From Paralithodes platypus (taxonomy: Eukaryota; Arthropoda; Malacostraca; Decapoda; Lithodidae), in assembly GCA_032716605.1 (NCBI GenBank), contig CM064519.1, forward strand, positions 19,077,782-19,141,781: a stretch of DNA of 64,000 bases, in the 5' to 3' direction. The translations under genes were made by a program, and so were the position numbers. This document shows, one piece after another, positions 34,604 to 45,516 of the stretch (position 1 is the first letter of the stretch; the number at the start of each line of letters is the position of its first letter). The notes beneath the pieces are model-generated. The model had not been told where the DNA came from and did not search any database. It saw only the letters and a program-made list of their open reading frames with translations.

Positions 34604-34680
34604 GCATATAGGGATTTGAACCCGGGATTAAGGGTAATTAGTTCAGTAGAAAGACCAGATCACTACAACTATTTAAAAGT
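34604..34680 (-). mobile_element. tRNA-like fragment (SINE or tRNA pseudogene)
   Basis: Read leftward: GTAGTGATCTGGTC (A-box-like) and GGGTTCAAATCCC (B-box). The segment between does not fold convincingly into a cloverleaf from inspection, so a SINE or pseudogene is more likely than an active tRNA gene. Confidence 0.5.
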
Positions 34681-34879
34681 AATTATGAAACTTTGTAAAC
34701 ATTTATTAAGAATGTTAATTAAGATAGGATTAAATCATTAAATTTCTACTGTTAAAGCTAAGGAAAGTTGATTGGGTGTAAATATTAAGAAAGTGCATAT
34801 ACAGTATATCGTTGTCTTATTGGAGGGCAACACCTTTTTTAATAACTCGTACTTGTCATATATTGGGAGGTTCATTAAG

Positions 34880-35208
34880 TTAAGGGGAGGTATTTAGTTT
34901 GTACCCTAGACCTCCATCAAGCTTAAAAATTACACTCCCTTGACCCCCTTCAAGATAAGTTTGTACATTTTTCGGTAGAAAAATTTCCCGGCCGAAGGCC
35001 GTTTCCTCTTACATTACAGGCTCGCTATCGCTCGCCAGGAAAACATCGACGCCTAAATGGTACGAAATGTCTAAAAAATTACAAATGGGGCGAAAGTTCT
35101 TAAAATCGCCAAACTAATGGGGGTCTTAAAATCTCAATAGCAGTGGAGTTAAACATGAGGGAGAAAGGGGTTAAGAAAATAATCCCTCAAGTGGAAATCT
35201 GCCCTTAA
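34880..35208 (+). mobile_element. TTAA-MITE family A, copy A15 (complete)
   Basis: TTAAGGGGAGG to CTGCCCTTAA with an intact GGCCGAAGGCC hairpin and 20-mer. The right TTAA is followed by GGGGAGGGCC, like the start of another A copy that is otherwise unrecognisable. Confidence 0.9.
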
Positions 35209-35710
35209 GGGGAGGGCCAACACAAGGGGTTGGGGGCAGGCCATCCAATCTTAACATTACTGTACTTCGTAGCTACTACATTAAAACTCAATACGTTCTT
35301 AAGATTTCTTATAGACAAAGTAAATAAAAAACAAAAAATATAAAACAAATGTAAAAATACAAATAAATAAATATATAAGGTCAAATAACAAAAACAAAAT
35401 ATAAGGCAATAATAGAACATATATACAGTGTGGATAATCGTTAACAATAACATGGACACAATAGAACACAAACATTAAACATAAGAGATAATAGTAGCGA
35501 CCAAAAAAAAAAAAAAAAAAAAAAAAATGAACGAGAGAGAAAAAACGTCGAGGTGAGGTTGAGAGACAAGACAATTGAGGATCACCATTGGGAGGCAGCG
35601 GTGAAGAAAGATGAATGTCAATGAAGAACGACGTGTGTACGATGAATGGCTGAATAATGTTGGTATAAGGGTGGCCGGAGAAAATAGTACCCGGTACCCA
35701 TAATAAGGGC
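35209..35710. other. A-rich spacer with poly-A
   Basis: AATAAAAAACAAAAAATATAA-type sequence near 35310-35400 and poly-A at 35503-35527. Phe/Leu-rich minus frames are composition artefacts. Confidence 0.35.
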
Positions 35711-36302
35711 TGAAGGGGGTGACCTGCTTTTTTGTATTTATCTCCTTTTCCAATAGCGAGCCAGCATTATATGAAAAAATCCGGCTTCGCCGGAGACATT
35801 TTTCTATCGAAAAATGTACAAATTTAGCCTGCTGTCAAACAAAACTAAAATATATGCTGGCTTGCTACCGCTCACCAGTAAAAAAATGACACCTGGATGG
35901 GGATAAACGTCTTAAAACAGTAGGCTGAATGGGGCCAAATGGATACAAGCCAGAGAAAGATAGAAGAGGACAGGTAGTACGTCCTAGCATGTTTCACATG
36001 CTTGCACCCAGTCAGGGCCCAGGGGACATCCTGACGACGTATACAGACTAAAACACACATAACAAAGCCACTCCAACACCTTCCTCTCTCTCCAACACCC
36101 CTTCTCCCCTCTCAACACTCTTCTCTGAGCTATTGCCGATACAAATGGCATGTTCAGTCCTGTAAAGAATCGTAAGATTCAGAGTCGTAAAGATTCCAGG
36201 ACGAGCTCATCAGCGGCGGATCCCCAGATCGACCGTGGTGATTGTCACCTAAACATCTACAAAACAAACAAACAAAGAACAAAAACAGGCCACCCCCCTT
36301 AA
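35711..36302 (-). mobile_element. TTAA-MITE family B, copy B8, carrying about 286 bp of foreign sequence
   Basis: The left end TGAAGGGGGTGACC and right end ACAGGCCACCCCCCTTAA are family B termini, and the arms and central hairpins (35750-35965) are typical. The right arm is interrupted after AGAAGAGGACAG (about 35972) and resumes at AAACAAACAAAGAAC (about 36259). The intervening segment matches no other B copy and contains a minus-strand coding exon. Total 592 bp versus about 385. Confidence 0.75.
36154..36256 (-). CDS. Candidate 3'-terminal coding exon inside B8 (gene fragment)
   Basis: On the minus strand a pyrimidine-rich tract and TTTTGTAG acceptor precede an open segment of 33 codons ending in TGA. 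It begins one base into the exon with Cys-Leu-Gly-Asp and ends SSSWNLYDSESYDSLQD, an acidic, Tyr/Ser-rich tail like the cytoplasmic end of a membrane or adaptor protein. No family is recognised and no upstream exon is in the window. The pyrimidine tract comes from the A-rich right arm of B8. It is probably a captured, non-functional fragment. Confidence 0.45.
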
Positions 36303-36448
36303 TGTGAGATGGGCCGTTTTGGGGGTCTATTAATTCATGTATTCCTATATTTGTTAGTGTCCTCGCTAGACTTCCATCTAGCTTAGAAAAAAACATCCCC
36401 TAGATCCCTCTTCAAGATGAATTTGTACAATTTCCCGTAGAAAAATGA
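36299..36448 (+). mobile_element. TTAA-MITE family A, copy A16 (truncated)
   Basis: Shares the TTAA of B8's right end, then TGTGAGATGGGCCG and the ATTAATTCATGTATTCC spacer. It ends at CCGTAGAAAAATG before the 20-mer. Confidence 0.8.
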
Positions 36449-36517
36449 AGGATGGGGGTGTTAGGATGAGGAATGGGAGGCTAAGGAGGAAGGATTGGTT
36501 AGGGGAAGGATAATTTG

Positions 36518-37189
<672 letters not shown>

Positions 37190-37575
37190 AGTGAAAGAAT
37201 AAACGAGTGAGTAAATGAGTAATGGAATGCACGAGTCCTAAACAAATAAAAGAGTGAGTGAATGAGTAAGGAAAGGAGTGAGTGAATGAGTAACAGAGTA
37301 AATGAGTAACGAATGGAGTGAATGAGTAACAAAAAGTGAGTGAATGAGTAACGAAAAGAGTGTGAATGAGTAACAAATAGCGTGAATGAGTAACGAATAG
37401 AGTGAATGGATGAGTAACAAAAAGAGTGAGTGAATGAGTAAGGAATATATGAATGAGTAACGAAAAGAGTGAGTGAATGAGTAAGGAAAAGAGTGAGTAA
37501 ATGAGTAACGAGAAGCGTGAGTGAATGAGTAAGGAATAGAGTGAGTGAATGAGTAAGGAATAGAGTGAGTGATTC
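37190..37575. repeat. Degenerate GAGTGAATGAGTAAC tandem repeat
   Basis: About 17 irregular units of about 20-25 bp built from GAATGAGTAACGAA and GAGTGAGT. Minus-strand Ser/Leu/His frames (up to 226 codons) are array translations. Confidence 0.9.
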
Positions 37576-37794
37576 ATCCAGTGAGTGATGTGGCATATGT
37601 AGCACCATGACTGTGCTTGGACGTGACTGTAGCGCGCCATAATCCCCCCCCCCCCCCCCCCCGGTCAACCAGTCTGTTTCCGGTGCCAACAGTCCGACCC
37701 TAGTAGCCCTCACAGCGTACCGGGAACTAACGGAATTGACTGGGGGAAATTGTTGTGGGTTGAATTTTCTTGGGTGGAACTTTCGGTACACGAG
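37576..37794. other. Unassigned spacer with a C-run
   Basis: C-run at 37645-37662. Sequence after it (CCGGTCAACCAGTCTGTTTC...) is unassigned. Confidence 0.3.
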
Positions 37795-37980
37795 CTCATT
37801 ATTTTCAGCTCACGGTAAAATTATATAATTTCGTTCTGATTAAGCTATTAAGACGTGTTGTAACGAATTATGTTAATTATGAAAACTTAATAAAATGGAG
37901 ACAAGTTTCATATTTTTCATTAATTATGGTCAAATCAGCTGTTTAGGATTGAATTTACCATCAACTGAAGACAAACAATG
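37795..37980. mobile_element. Family K element, copy K3
   Basis: Left CATTATTTTCAGCTCACGGT, right ACCATCAACTGAAGACAAAC, with the interior ATTATGAAAACTTAAT...TTTCATATTTTTCATTAA shared with K1 and K2. Ends degraded. Confidence 0.65.
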
Positions 37981-38019
37981 ACTCCAAGGATAGTCGGACT
38001 GTTTCACATATATTCAGGG

Positions 38020-38255
38020 TGTCCTGTGGAGTATTGGAAAGCGCGTTCGGCACACACATACACACACACACACACATACACTACACACACACACACACAG
38101 ACAAACCACACACACACACACCCACAGACACCCACACAACACACACAGACACCCACACAACACACACAGACACCCACACAACACACAGACACCCACACAA
38201 CACAGACACACACACAAAGGGGTTCGATTCCCGGGCAGGAGAGACATTTGGGCTA
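38020..38255 (+). mobile_element. tRNA-derived SINE with CA array between pol III boxes
   Basis: An A-box-like GTATTGGAAAGCGCGTTCGGC is followed by about 150 bp of (CA)n and CACAGACACC repeats, then B-box GGTTCGATTCCCGG. In an ordinary tRNA head these boxes are about 30-40 bp apart. Confidence 0.65.
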
Positions 38256-38801
38256 GTCCGCAGCCATCCTGTGGACTATACAGTATTTACGTATTTTTCC
38301 TGCGTTATCCTTCTATTCCTTCTTCTATATCTCCCCCTCCCCCTTCCTCCCCTTCCACTCAGTACAAAGAACACAAACATGATTTTTACGCCACATGAGC
38401 TAAGGAAGGGGAGGGGAGGGGAAGACAGAGGCAGGGGGAGGGGTTGAAGAAACGGATGGAACAGGGTACAAGAAACGGGAGAAGAGGGGGAGAGGAGGGG
38501 GTGCGTTAGAGGGTACGGGTAGGGCAAGGAAAGGGAAGAAAGGGGGAAGGAGGAGGGGGTGGGGGAGAGAGAGAGAGATTGAGGGAAGGGATTAATGAGG
38601 GGGTAGGGGAGGGAAAGGAGGGAAGAGTAGATAGGGGAAGTGAGGGGTATAGTTAGAATACAACGGTAGGCAGCAGAGGAAGGAAGTGGCACATGATAAT
38701 ATAAGCAGAGGAAGGAAGTGGCACATGATAATATAAGCAGAGGAAGAGAATAACATAAATGGAAACAAAAGAGAGAGTGGAGAAAGTAGACAGCCTATTA
38801 A
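38256..38801. other. G-rich purine spacer and a 34-bp duplication
   Basis: 38400-38640 is a purine-rich strand with many GGGGAGG and GGGAGAG words. Two copies of GCAGAGGAAGGAAGTGGCAC lie at about 38670-38738. Confidence 0.6.
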
Positions 38802-39137
38802 TTAAGGGGAAGTTTCCACTTGAGGGACTTTTTTCTTGACCCCTTTCTCCCTCATGTCTAGCTCCATTCCTTTTGAGATTTTATGACGTTTGCCCCATTA
38901 GTTTGGTGATTTTTAAGAATTTCCGCCCCATTCTGTAAATTTTAAGACATTTCGTGCCATTTAGGTGTCGATTTTATCCTGGCGAGCGATAGCGAGCCTG
39001 TATTTTAAGAGTAATCGGCCTTCGGCCGGGAAATTTTTCTACCGAAAAATGTAAAAATTTATCTCGAAAGGGGGTTAAGGGGGTGAATTCTTAAGATTGC
39101 TGGAGGAGTAGGAAACAAACTAGAAACCTCCCCTTAA
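38802..39137 (-). mobile_element. TTAA-MITE family A, copy A17 (complete)
   Basis: TTAAGGGGAAGTTTCC to ACCTCCCCTTAA. GGCCTTCGGCC and the 9-bp hairpin are intact. Confidence 0.92.
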
Positions 39138-39635
39138 ACAACACTCCCGTCTTCCGTTGTGCAAACAATTATCAGAACTTACATAAGTAATTTTAGGTAC
39201 TAAACGCTAGAAGAGTAGCCTAAATACTGTAATACATGGAGTTCATTCACCCATTAAATGGCGTAGTTTAAAGTGCACGATGAATAGACTAATTGTTGAG
39301 TACAGTTTTAGGGGAGGGAGAGGGGGGGGGGCATTGTTGGAGGACTAAGCATTGAGGGCCATGGTAGGGGTAGGAGGGTGGGGGAGGGGGTGGGGTGGGG
39401 GGTCGTGTGAAGGAATCCGTAACGTGGAATTCGGTGAGTGTTTGACACCATGGTGCTGAGGTCTGCTGACTCACATAGGTACACAAATACACATTCTTCA
39501 TGTACACATAGTTAGTCTATGTATGCACAGTTGCACACATACTATCTGCGTACATGTGTACACATTCTCTGTAAACACAAGGATATACACATTTGTCAGA
39601 ATAATACAATATTGTAATACGCATTGATTAAACAC
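39138..39635. other. Unassigned spacer with G-runs
   Basis: G-rich at 39310-39400 (GGGGGAGGGGGTGGGG) and TGTACACA words at 39475-39575. No gene. Confidence 0.35.
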
Positions 39636-39963
39636 TTAAGGGGAGGCAGTTGGTTTTTCGAGTCCTCCTCCTCCCTCATGTTTAGCTCTATTAATTATGA
39701 GATTTCAAGACATTCGCCCCATTAGTTTGGCGATTTTCAGAACTTTTGCCCCATCTATTTGCCAATATTAAGACCTTTCATGCCATTTAGGTGTCGATTT
39801 TTTCCTGGCGAGCGAAAGCGAGCCTGTATTTCAAGAGGAATCGGCCTTCGGCCAGGACATTTTTCTACCGAAAAATGTACAAATTTATATCGAAGGGGGG
39901 TCTCATGGGTGTTTTTGAAAAGTTTGATAGAGGTTTAGAGAGCAAACTAAATCCCTTCCTTAA
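39636..39963 (-). mobile_element. TTAA-MITE family A, copy A18
   Basis: TTAAGGGGAGGCAG to ATCCCTTCCTTAA. The 20-mer appears as CTGGCGAGCGAAAGCGAGCC, and the GGCC hairpin is intact. Confidence 0.9.
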
Positions 39964-40104
39964 ACCATTGGGCCAAACCAGTAAATTATGCTGCACAATA
40001 CCGTCTGAGCTCCCTTAATCCACATTTGCATAGACTTGTTTAAACAACACACCTATCTGGTATGGTATAATACACGCACACTAAAACTGCACGCACATAT
40101 GGAA

Positions 40105-40105
40105 G

Positions 40106-40157
<52 letters not shown>

Positions 40158-40222
40158 TACACACGCACACACACACAAAAACACACACACACGCACACGC
40201 AAACACACACACACACACCTCA
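40105..40222. repeat. CA microsatellite
   Basis: (CA)n with CG, AT and AAAA interruptions. His/Thr frames are artefacts. Confidence 0.95.
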
Positions 40223-40543
40223 TATGTTCAGCTTCTGTATAAAATTAACATGTAATTAACACTAAACAGACATACCAGTACTTAAACACTAAATACAAAT
40301 ACTAAACATACACAACAAATTGAAATATTACCCCAGTGCAGTACAGACACACATTTGGCACATATGTAAATCCTGAGCGTAGCACATAACTGCCACACAC
40401 AAAGGTAAGCTACACACCAAGCCTACACACCAAGCTACACAGACTACACCCAACTTAATTGAACACACGCTCCACAAACACTACCACAGTACACACACAC
40501 ACACACATACCTGTACATACAAACAATTACACAAACGTGACGG

Positions 40544-40579
<36 letters not shown>

Positions 40580-40648
40580 GCTCACACACACACACATACA
40601 CAATCAAGTCAACTATACAGCAGAGAAACTCGTCATTGCTGAACCCGT
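40223..40648. repeat. CA-rich spacer
   Basis: Scattered CACA words with purer runs at 40493-40508 and 40547-40600. No gene. Confidence 0.6.
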
Positions 40649-41018
40649 TTAAGGGGGCCCACCTCATTTTCGTTTCTCTCTTTCTCCCTCTCTCTCTCTC
40701 TGGGTTGTATCCATTCGGTCCCATTCAGCCTACTGTTTTAAGACGTTTATCCCCATGGAGGTGTCGATTTTTTCCTGGCGAGCGGTAGCGAGCCAAAATA
40801 TTTATAAAACTGTTTTGACAGCAGGCTAAATTTGTACATTTTTCGATAGAAAAATTTCTCCGGCGAAGCCGGATTTCTCCATACAATGCTGGCTCGCGAA
40901 TCGACACCTGTATGGGGATAAACGTCTTAAAACAGTAGGCTGAATGGGGTCGAATGGATACAAGCCAGAGAAAGAGAGAAAAGGAGAGAGGAAAAAAAAA
41001 ACAGGTGACCCCCCTTAA
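40649..41018 (+). mobile_element. TTAA-MITE family B, copy B9
   Basis: TTAAGGGGGCCCACC to GGTGACCCCCCTTAA. In the right arm the 20-mer is deleted so GGCTCGCGAATCGACACC is joined directly. Confidence 0.92.
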
Positions 41019-41449
41019 AATATTTGCCTTCCTTAAATATAGCCAATACCAGCTCATTAAATATAGCCAATACCAGCTCATTAAATTAATAAAATGCTTC
41101 AATGTGGTATGTACGGTCGCGCTAATAAGTCATGTCTCAGCTGTCCTTACGTTTGGCTCGCTCTGTGCTGTATTAATGTCTATCAGATGTTGAATAGGGT
41201 GGTTAAGTGTAGGAATAGGTTTGTATATTCCCCTCAAAATGAATAAATTTAGTTTAGATATTGCTGAAATCAATTATGGATCAAAACATACTTGGTGCCG
41301 AGCCATCACTTATTAGCGCGACTGTACACACTGGTACCACCTAGCGGCCAATAAACAGGTACAGACAGTTAAAGTTGACCATATATACAAGTCACCTAGG
41401 CCCTGCATTCCTAGCTAGCGAACCGGTTATTACATTCTATGGGCAGCGA
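41019..41449. other. Spacer with a 24-bp duplication
   Basis: AAATATAGCCAATACCAGCT occurs twice at about 41034-41082. Otherwise unassigned. Confidence 0.4.
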
Positions 41450-41836
41450 TTAACGGGGGGTCACTTTTTTTTTTTTTTTTTTTTTTGTATCTTTATCTCC
41501 TTTTCTCTCTTTCTCTGGCTTGCATCCATTCGGCCCCATTCAGCCAACTGTTTTAAGACGTTTATCCCCATCCAGGTGTCGATTTCTTCCTGGCGAGCGA
41601 TAGCGACCCAGCATTGTATGGAGAACCGGAGAATTTGTTCTATCGATAAATTTACAAATTTAGCTTGCTGTCAAAACAAAACTATATATATGGTGGCTTG
41701 CTACCGCTCGCCAGGAAAATATTGACACCTGGATGGGGGTAAACGTCTTAAAACAGTAGGGTGAATGGGGCCGAATGGATACAAGCCAAAGAGAGAGGGA
41801 GATAAAGAGAAAAAAACGCGAGGTGGGCTTCCTTAA
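41450..41836 (-). mobile_element. TTAA-MITE family B, copy B10
   Basis: TTAACGGGGGGTCAC to GTGGGCTTCCTTAA. A T-run of about 21 nt has expanded in the left arm and the CGGCGAAG hairpin is deleted. Confidence 0.88.
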
Positions 41837-41906
41837 CTTGAAGGGAAACGAGGTGACTGGCTCTGCGGAATGCCAACATACGTCAGCTGTTATGAGATGG
41901 GGTGCA

Positions 41907-43749
41907 TTAAACCCTTCCGTACCGGCGACATCAGTTTATTTTATTTGTTCTTGCTAGGCCTATATTTAGACGATCGTGTGCAACTTAAGAAGGATCTGTG
42001 GTAGTAAAAAGGGTTAAGTGTGAGGATCTGTGGTAGTAAAAAGGGTTAAGTGTGAGGATCTTTGGTAGTAAAAAGGGTCAAGTGTGAGGATCTGTGGTAG
42101 TAAAAAGGGTTAAGTGTGAGGATCTGTGATAGTAAAAAGGGTTAAGTGTGAGGATCTGTGGTAGTAAAAAGAGTTAAGTGTGAGGATCTGTGGTAGTAAA
42201 AAGGGTTAAGTGTGAGGATCTGTGGTAGTAAAAAGGGTTAAGTGTGAGGATCTGTGGTAGTAAAAAGGGTTAAGTGTGAGGATCTATGGTAGTAAAAAGG
42301 GTTAAGTGTGAGGATCTGTGGTAGTAAAAAGGGTTAAGTGTGAGGATCTGTGGTAGTAAAAAGGGTTAAGTGTGAGGATCTGTGGTAGTAAAAGGGTTAA
42401 GTGTGAGGATCTATTGGTAGTAAAAAGGGTTAAGTGTGAGGATCTGTGGTAGTAAAAAGGGTTAAGTGTGAGGATCTGTGGTAGTAAAAAGGGTTAAGTG
42501 TGAGGATCTATGGTAGTAAAAAGGGTTAAGTGTGAGGATCTGTGGTAGTAAAAAGAGTTAAGTGTGAGGATCTGTGGTAGTAAAAAGGGTTAAGTGTGAG
42601 GATCTGTGGTAGTAAAAAGGGTTAAGTGTGAGGATCTGTGGTAGTAAAAAGGGTTAAGTGTGAGGATCTATGGTAGTAAAAAGGGTTAAGTGTGAGGATC
42701 TATGGTAGTAAAAAGGGTCAAGTGTGAGGATCTGTGGTAGTAAAAAGGGTTAAGTGTGAGGATCTGTGGTAGTAAAAAGGGTTAAGTGTGAGATCTGTGG
42801 TAGTAAAAAGGGTTAAGTGTGAGGATCTGTGGTAGTAAAAAGGGTTAAGTGTGAGGATCTATGGTAGTAAAAAGGGTCAAGTGTGAGGATCTGTGGTAGT
42901 AAAAAGGGTTAAGTGTGAGGATCTGTGGTAGTAAAAAGGGTTAAGTGTGAGGATCTGTGGTAGTAAAAAGGGTAAGTGTGAGGATCTGTGGTAGTAAAAA
43001 GGGTTAAGTGTGAGGATCTGTGGTAGTAAAAAGGGTCAAGTGTGAGGATCTGTGGTAGTAAAAAGGGTTAAGTGTGAGGATCTGTGGTAGTAAAAAGGGT
43101 TAAGTGTGAGGATCTGTGGTAGTAAAAAGGGTTAAGTGTGAGGATCTGTGGTAGTAAAAAGGGTTAAGTGTGAGGATCTGTGGTAGTAAAAAGGGTTAAG
43201 TGTGAGGATCTGTGGTAGTAAAAAGGGTCAAGTGTGAGGATCTGTGGTAGTAAAAAGGGTTAAGTGTGAGGATCTGTGGTAGTAAAAAGGGTTAAGTGTG
43301 AGGATCTGTGGTAGTAAAAAGGGTTAAGTGTGAGGATCTGTGGTAGTAAAAAGGGTTAAGTGTGAGGATCTGTGGTAGTAAAAAGGGTTAAGTGTGAGGA
43401 TCTGTGGTAGTAAAAAGGGTCAAGTGTGAGGATCTGTGGTAGTAAAAGGGTTAAGTGTGAGGATCTGTGGTAGTAAAAGGGTTAAGTGTGAGGATCTGTG
43501 GTAGTAAAAAGGGTTAAGTGTGAGGATCTGTGGTAGTAAAAAGGGTTAAGTGTGAGGATCTGTGGTAGTAAAAAGGGTCAAGTGTGAGGATCTGTGGTAG
43601 TAAAAAGGGTTAAGTGAGAGGATCTATGGTAGTAAAAAGGGTTAAGTGAGATAGTTCGAAGACTGTCAATTGCTGGAGGCCCATTTTTAACAGAATGGTA
43701 ATGGTCTAATAGTAACCAGAATAAAGTTTAAAGGTACTGAAAGGGTTAA
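41907..43749 (+). mobile_element. piggyBac-like MITE family D, copy D3, expanded by an internal minisatellite
   Basis: Left TTAAACCCTTCCGTACCGGC, right GTACTGAAAGGGTTAA. Outside the repeat it is a normal D element (TTAGACGAT, AAGAAGGATCTG; AGATAGTTCGAAG, GCTGGAGG). The internal segment is amplified from one to about 51 units, taking the copy from about 215 bp to 1,843 bp. Confidence 0.88.
41991..43648. repeat. 32-bp tandem repeat inside D3, about 51 copies
   Basis: The unit begins AGGATCTGTGGTAGTAAAAA and continues GGGTTAAGTGTG. Variants include CTATGG, GGGTCAAG and short A-runs. Single-copy relatives of the unit in D2 and D4 identify the ancestral segment. Confidence 0.97.
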
Positions 43750-43755
43750 TGCCTT

Positions 43756-44300
43756 GATAAGATTGATTTATTTATTTTTTCTGGCTAACATAAGACGCCT
43801 TTATTTAGTTGGAAGAGGCATAATGTCAATTAAGGGGAGATGGGCCGGTTTTCTGCACCGCTTTCTCCCTCATGCTTATCCCCATTAGTTTGGAGATTTT
43901 AAGAAGTTTGTCCCATTAGTTTCTCGATTTTAAGACCTTTCGCCCTATTTGTTGTGCCCTTTAGATGTCGATTATATTTTCTGGCGAGCGATAGCGAGCC
44001 TGTAATTGTGGAGGGACCGGCTTTCGGCCGTGAAATTTGTCTACCGAAAAATGTACAAATTAATCTCGAAGGGGGATCTAATGGATGTGTTTTAAGATTT
44101 ATGGAGGTCTAGGGTGGAAACTAAAAATTATATGAATAACTGAATAAATAGAAAAAAAACAAAAAACAAACAGCCACTGTCCCCTTAAAGGCGTAATGAG
44201 ACCGTTGTTAGTCCTTTGGTTCCTAAAGGTTTTTCTTAGGTGAATAATATCGGCTAGTGTTAACCATAAAATACAATTGACGTGCTCGTACTGAAAGGGT
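43756..44300. mobile_element. Decayed family D element hosting A19
   Basis: TTCTGGCTAACATAAGACG...TTTAGTTGGAAGAGGC on the left and GACGTGCTCGTACTGAAAGGGTTTATA on the right are D-like, interrupted at a TTAA by A19 (43830-44188). The outer ends are mutated. Confidence 0.55.
43830..44188 (-). mobile_element. TTAA-MITE family A, copy A19
   Basis: TTAAGGGGAGATGGGCC to CACTGTCCCCTTAA, long-tail subtype. Hairpin GGCTTTCGGCC is weakened by one change. Confidence 0.9.
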
Positions 44301-44628
44301 TTATAAGGATACAGAACGGGGCATTAATCCTATAAAAAAAAGTAAATTATACAGTATATATACAGTATATATATATATATACTATAAATCTTGATAGTAG
44401 GCTACCTTGATACAATGCAATAGGACATCAGTAAAACAGTATTGTGATATGATGACAATTAATGTACACATAAATAAATTAAATAAATAAATTAAATAAT
44501 ATACTACTGTACGTCTTGTGCAAATCGATCGGACTATGATATTTGTATATTTCATTAATGTTACTTCCAACTTACTGAGCTTAGGAATAACCTCTAGGAA
44601 TGCGCACGAGTTAATCACCAATTAATAC
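44301..44628. other. AT-rich spacer
   Basis: (TA)n with CAGTATATATACAGTATATA near 44350-44385. A 79-codon minus frame is unrecognised. Confidence 0.3.
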
Positions 44629-44746
44629 GTAACCCTTTCAGCATAACAGGACGCATGCTTAAGTTATATTCTGGCTATCGTTAGACGATTACTTTCAACT
44701 TAGGAACGACCTGCATGAGTCCTATGGTTATGAAACTGATTACTCT

Positions 44747-45082
44747 TTAAGGGGAGATATCGACTTGAGGGATTTTTTTCTGGACCCCTTTCTCCCTCAT
44801 GTTTAGCCCCATTGCTTTTGAGATTTTAAGACAGTCGCCCCATTAGTTTGGCGATTTTAAGAACTTTCGCCCCATTTCCGTCAATTTTAAGACCTTTCGT
44901 GCAATTTAGGTTTCGATTTTATCCTGGCGAGCGGTAGCGAGCCTGTAATTTAAGAGGAACCGGTTTTCAGCCGGGACATTTTTCTACCGAAAAATGTACA
45001 AATTTATCTTGAAAGGGGCTCAAGGGGGTGTAATCTGAAGCTTGATGGATATCTAGAGACCAAACTAAAAACCTCCCCTTAA
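44747..45082 (-). mobile_element. TTAA-MITE family A, copy A20 (complete)
   Basis: TTAAGGGGAGATATCG to ACCTCCCCTTAA. Nested in D6. Confidence 0.92.
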
Positions 45083-45116
45083 CTCCAGGAGGTTCTTTCA
45101 TAACCGAAAACTGTCT

Positions 45117-45467
45117 TAAAGGCGGTGGTGCATGGGTTGAGATAAACATATAATAATAATTACCAACCTGCACATAATTATCTTGCAAGATGCAATGGCA
45201 CTGACATAATTATTAACAATGGTATAAAGGATTTTGTGGATCGTCTATATCGTGATGTCATAGTAACGTCACAGAAGTATTCTCATCCTGAACTGGATGG
45301 TGGACTTACACTCCTATGACGTCAAAGGTCCGGTGTAGACAATCCACAAAATCATATATACTATTGTTAATAATTATTTCGGTGCCATTGCATTTTGCAA
45401 GATAATTATGTGCAGGTTGGCAATTATTATTCCATGTTTATCTCAACCCATGCACCACCACCTTTAA
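45117..45467. mobile_element. Foldback G1, TTAA-bounded, arms about 130 bp
   Basis: TTAAAGGCGGTGGTGCATGG on the left and CCATGCACCACCACCTTTAA on the right. Arms continue through TGAGATAAACAT, CTGCACATAATTATCTTGCA and TTGTGGAT. The centre contains TGACGTCA-like words. No coding capacity. Confidence 0.85.
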
Positions 45468-45516
45468 GGCTAGCCAAACGAGAACTGAAATAAAGCCACT
45501 GTACTGAAAGGGTTAA

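Larger units (their letters stand above)
44629..45516. mobile_element. piggyBac-like MITE family D, copy D6, hosting A20 and G1
   Basis: TAACCCTTTCAGCATAACAG at the left and CACTGTACTGAAAGGGTTAA at the right enclose D-type interior pieces (TTCTGGCTATCGTTAGACGA; GCCAAACGAGAACTGAAATA), interrupted by A20 (44747-45082) and the foldback G1 (45117-45467). Confidence 0.68.
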
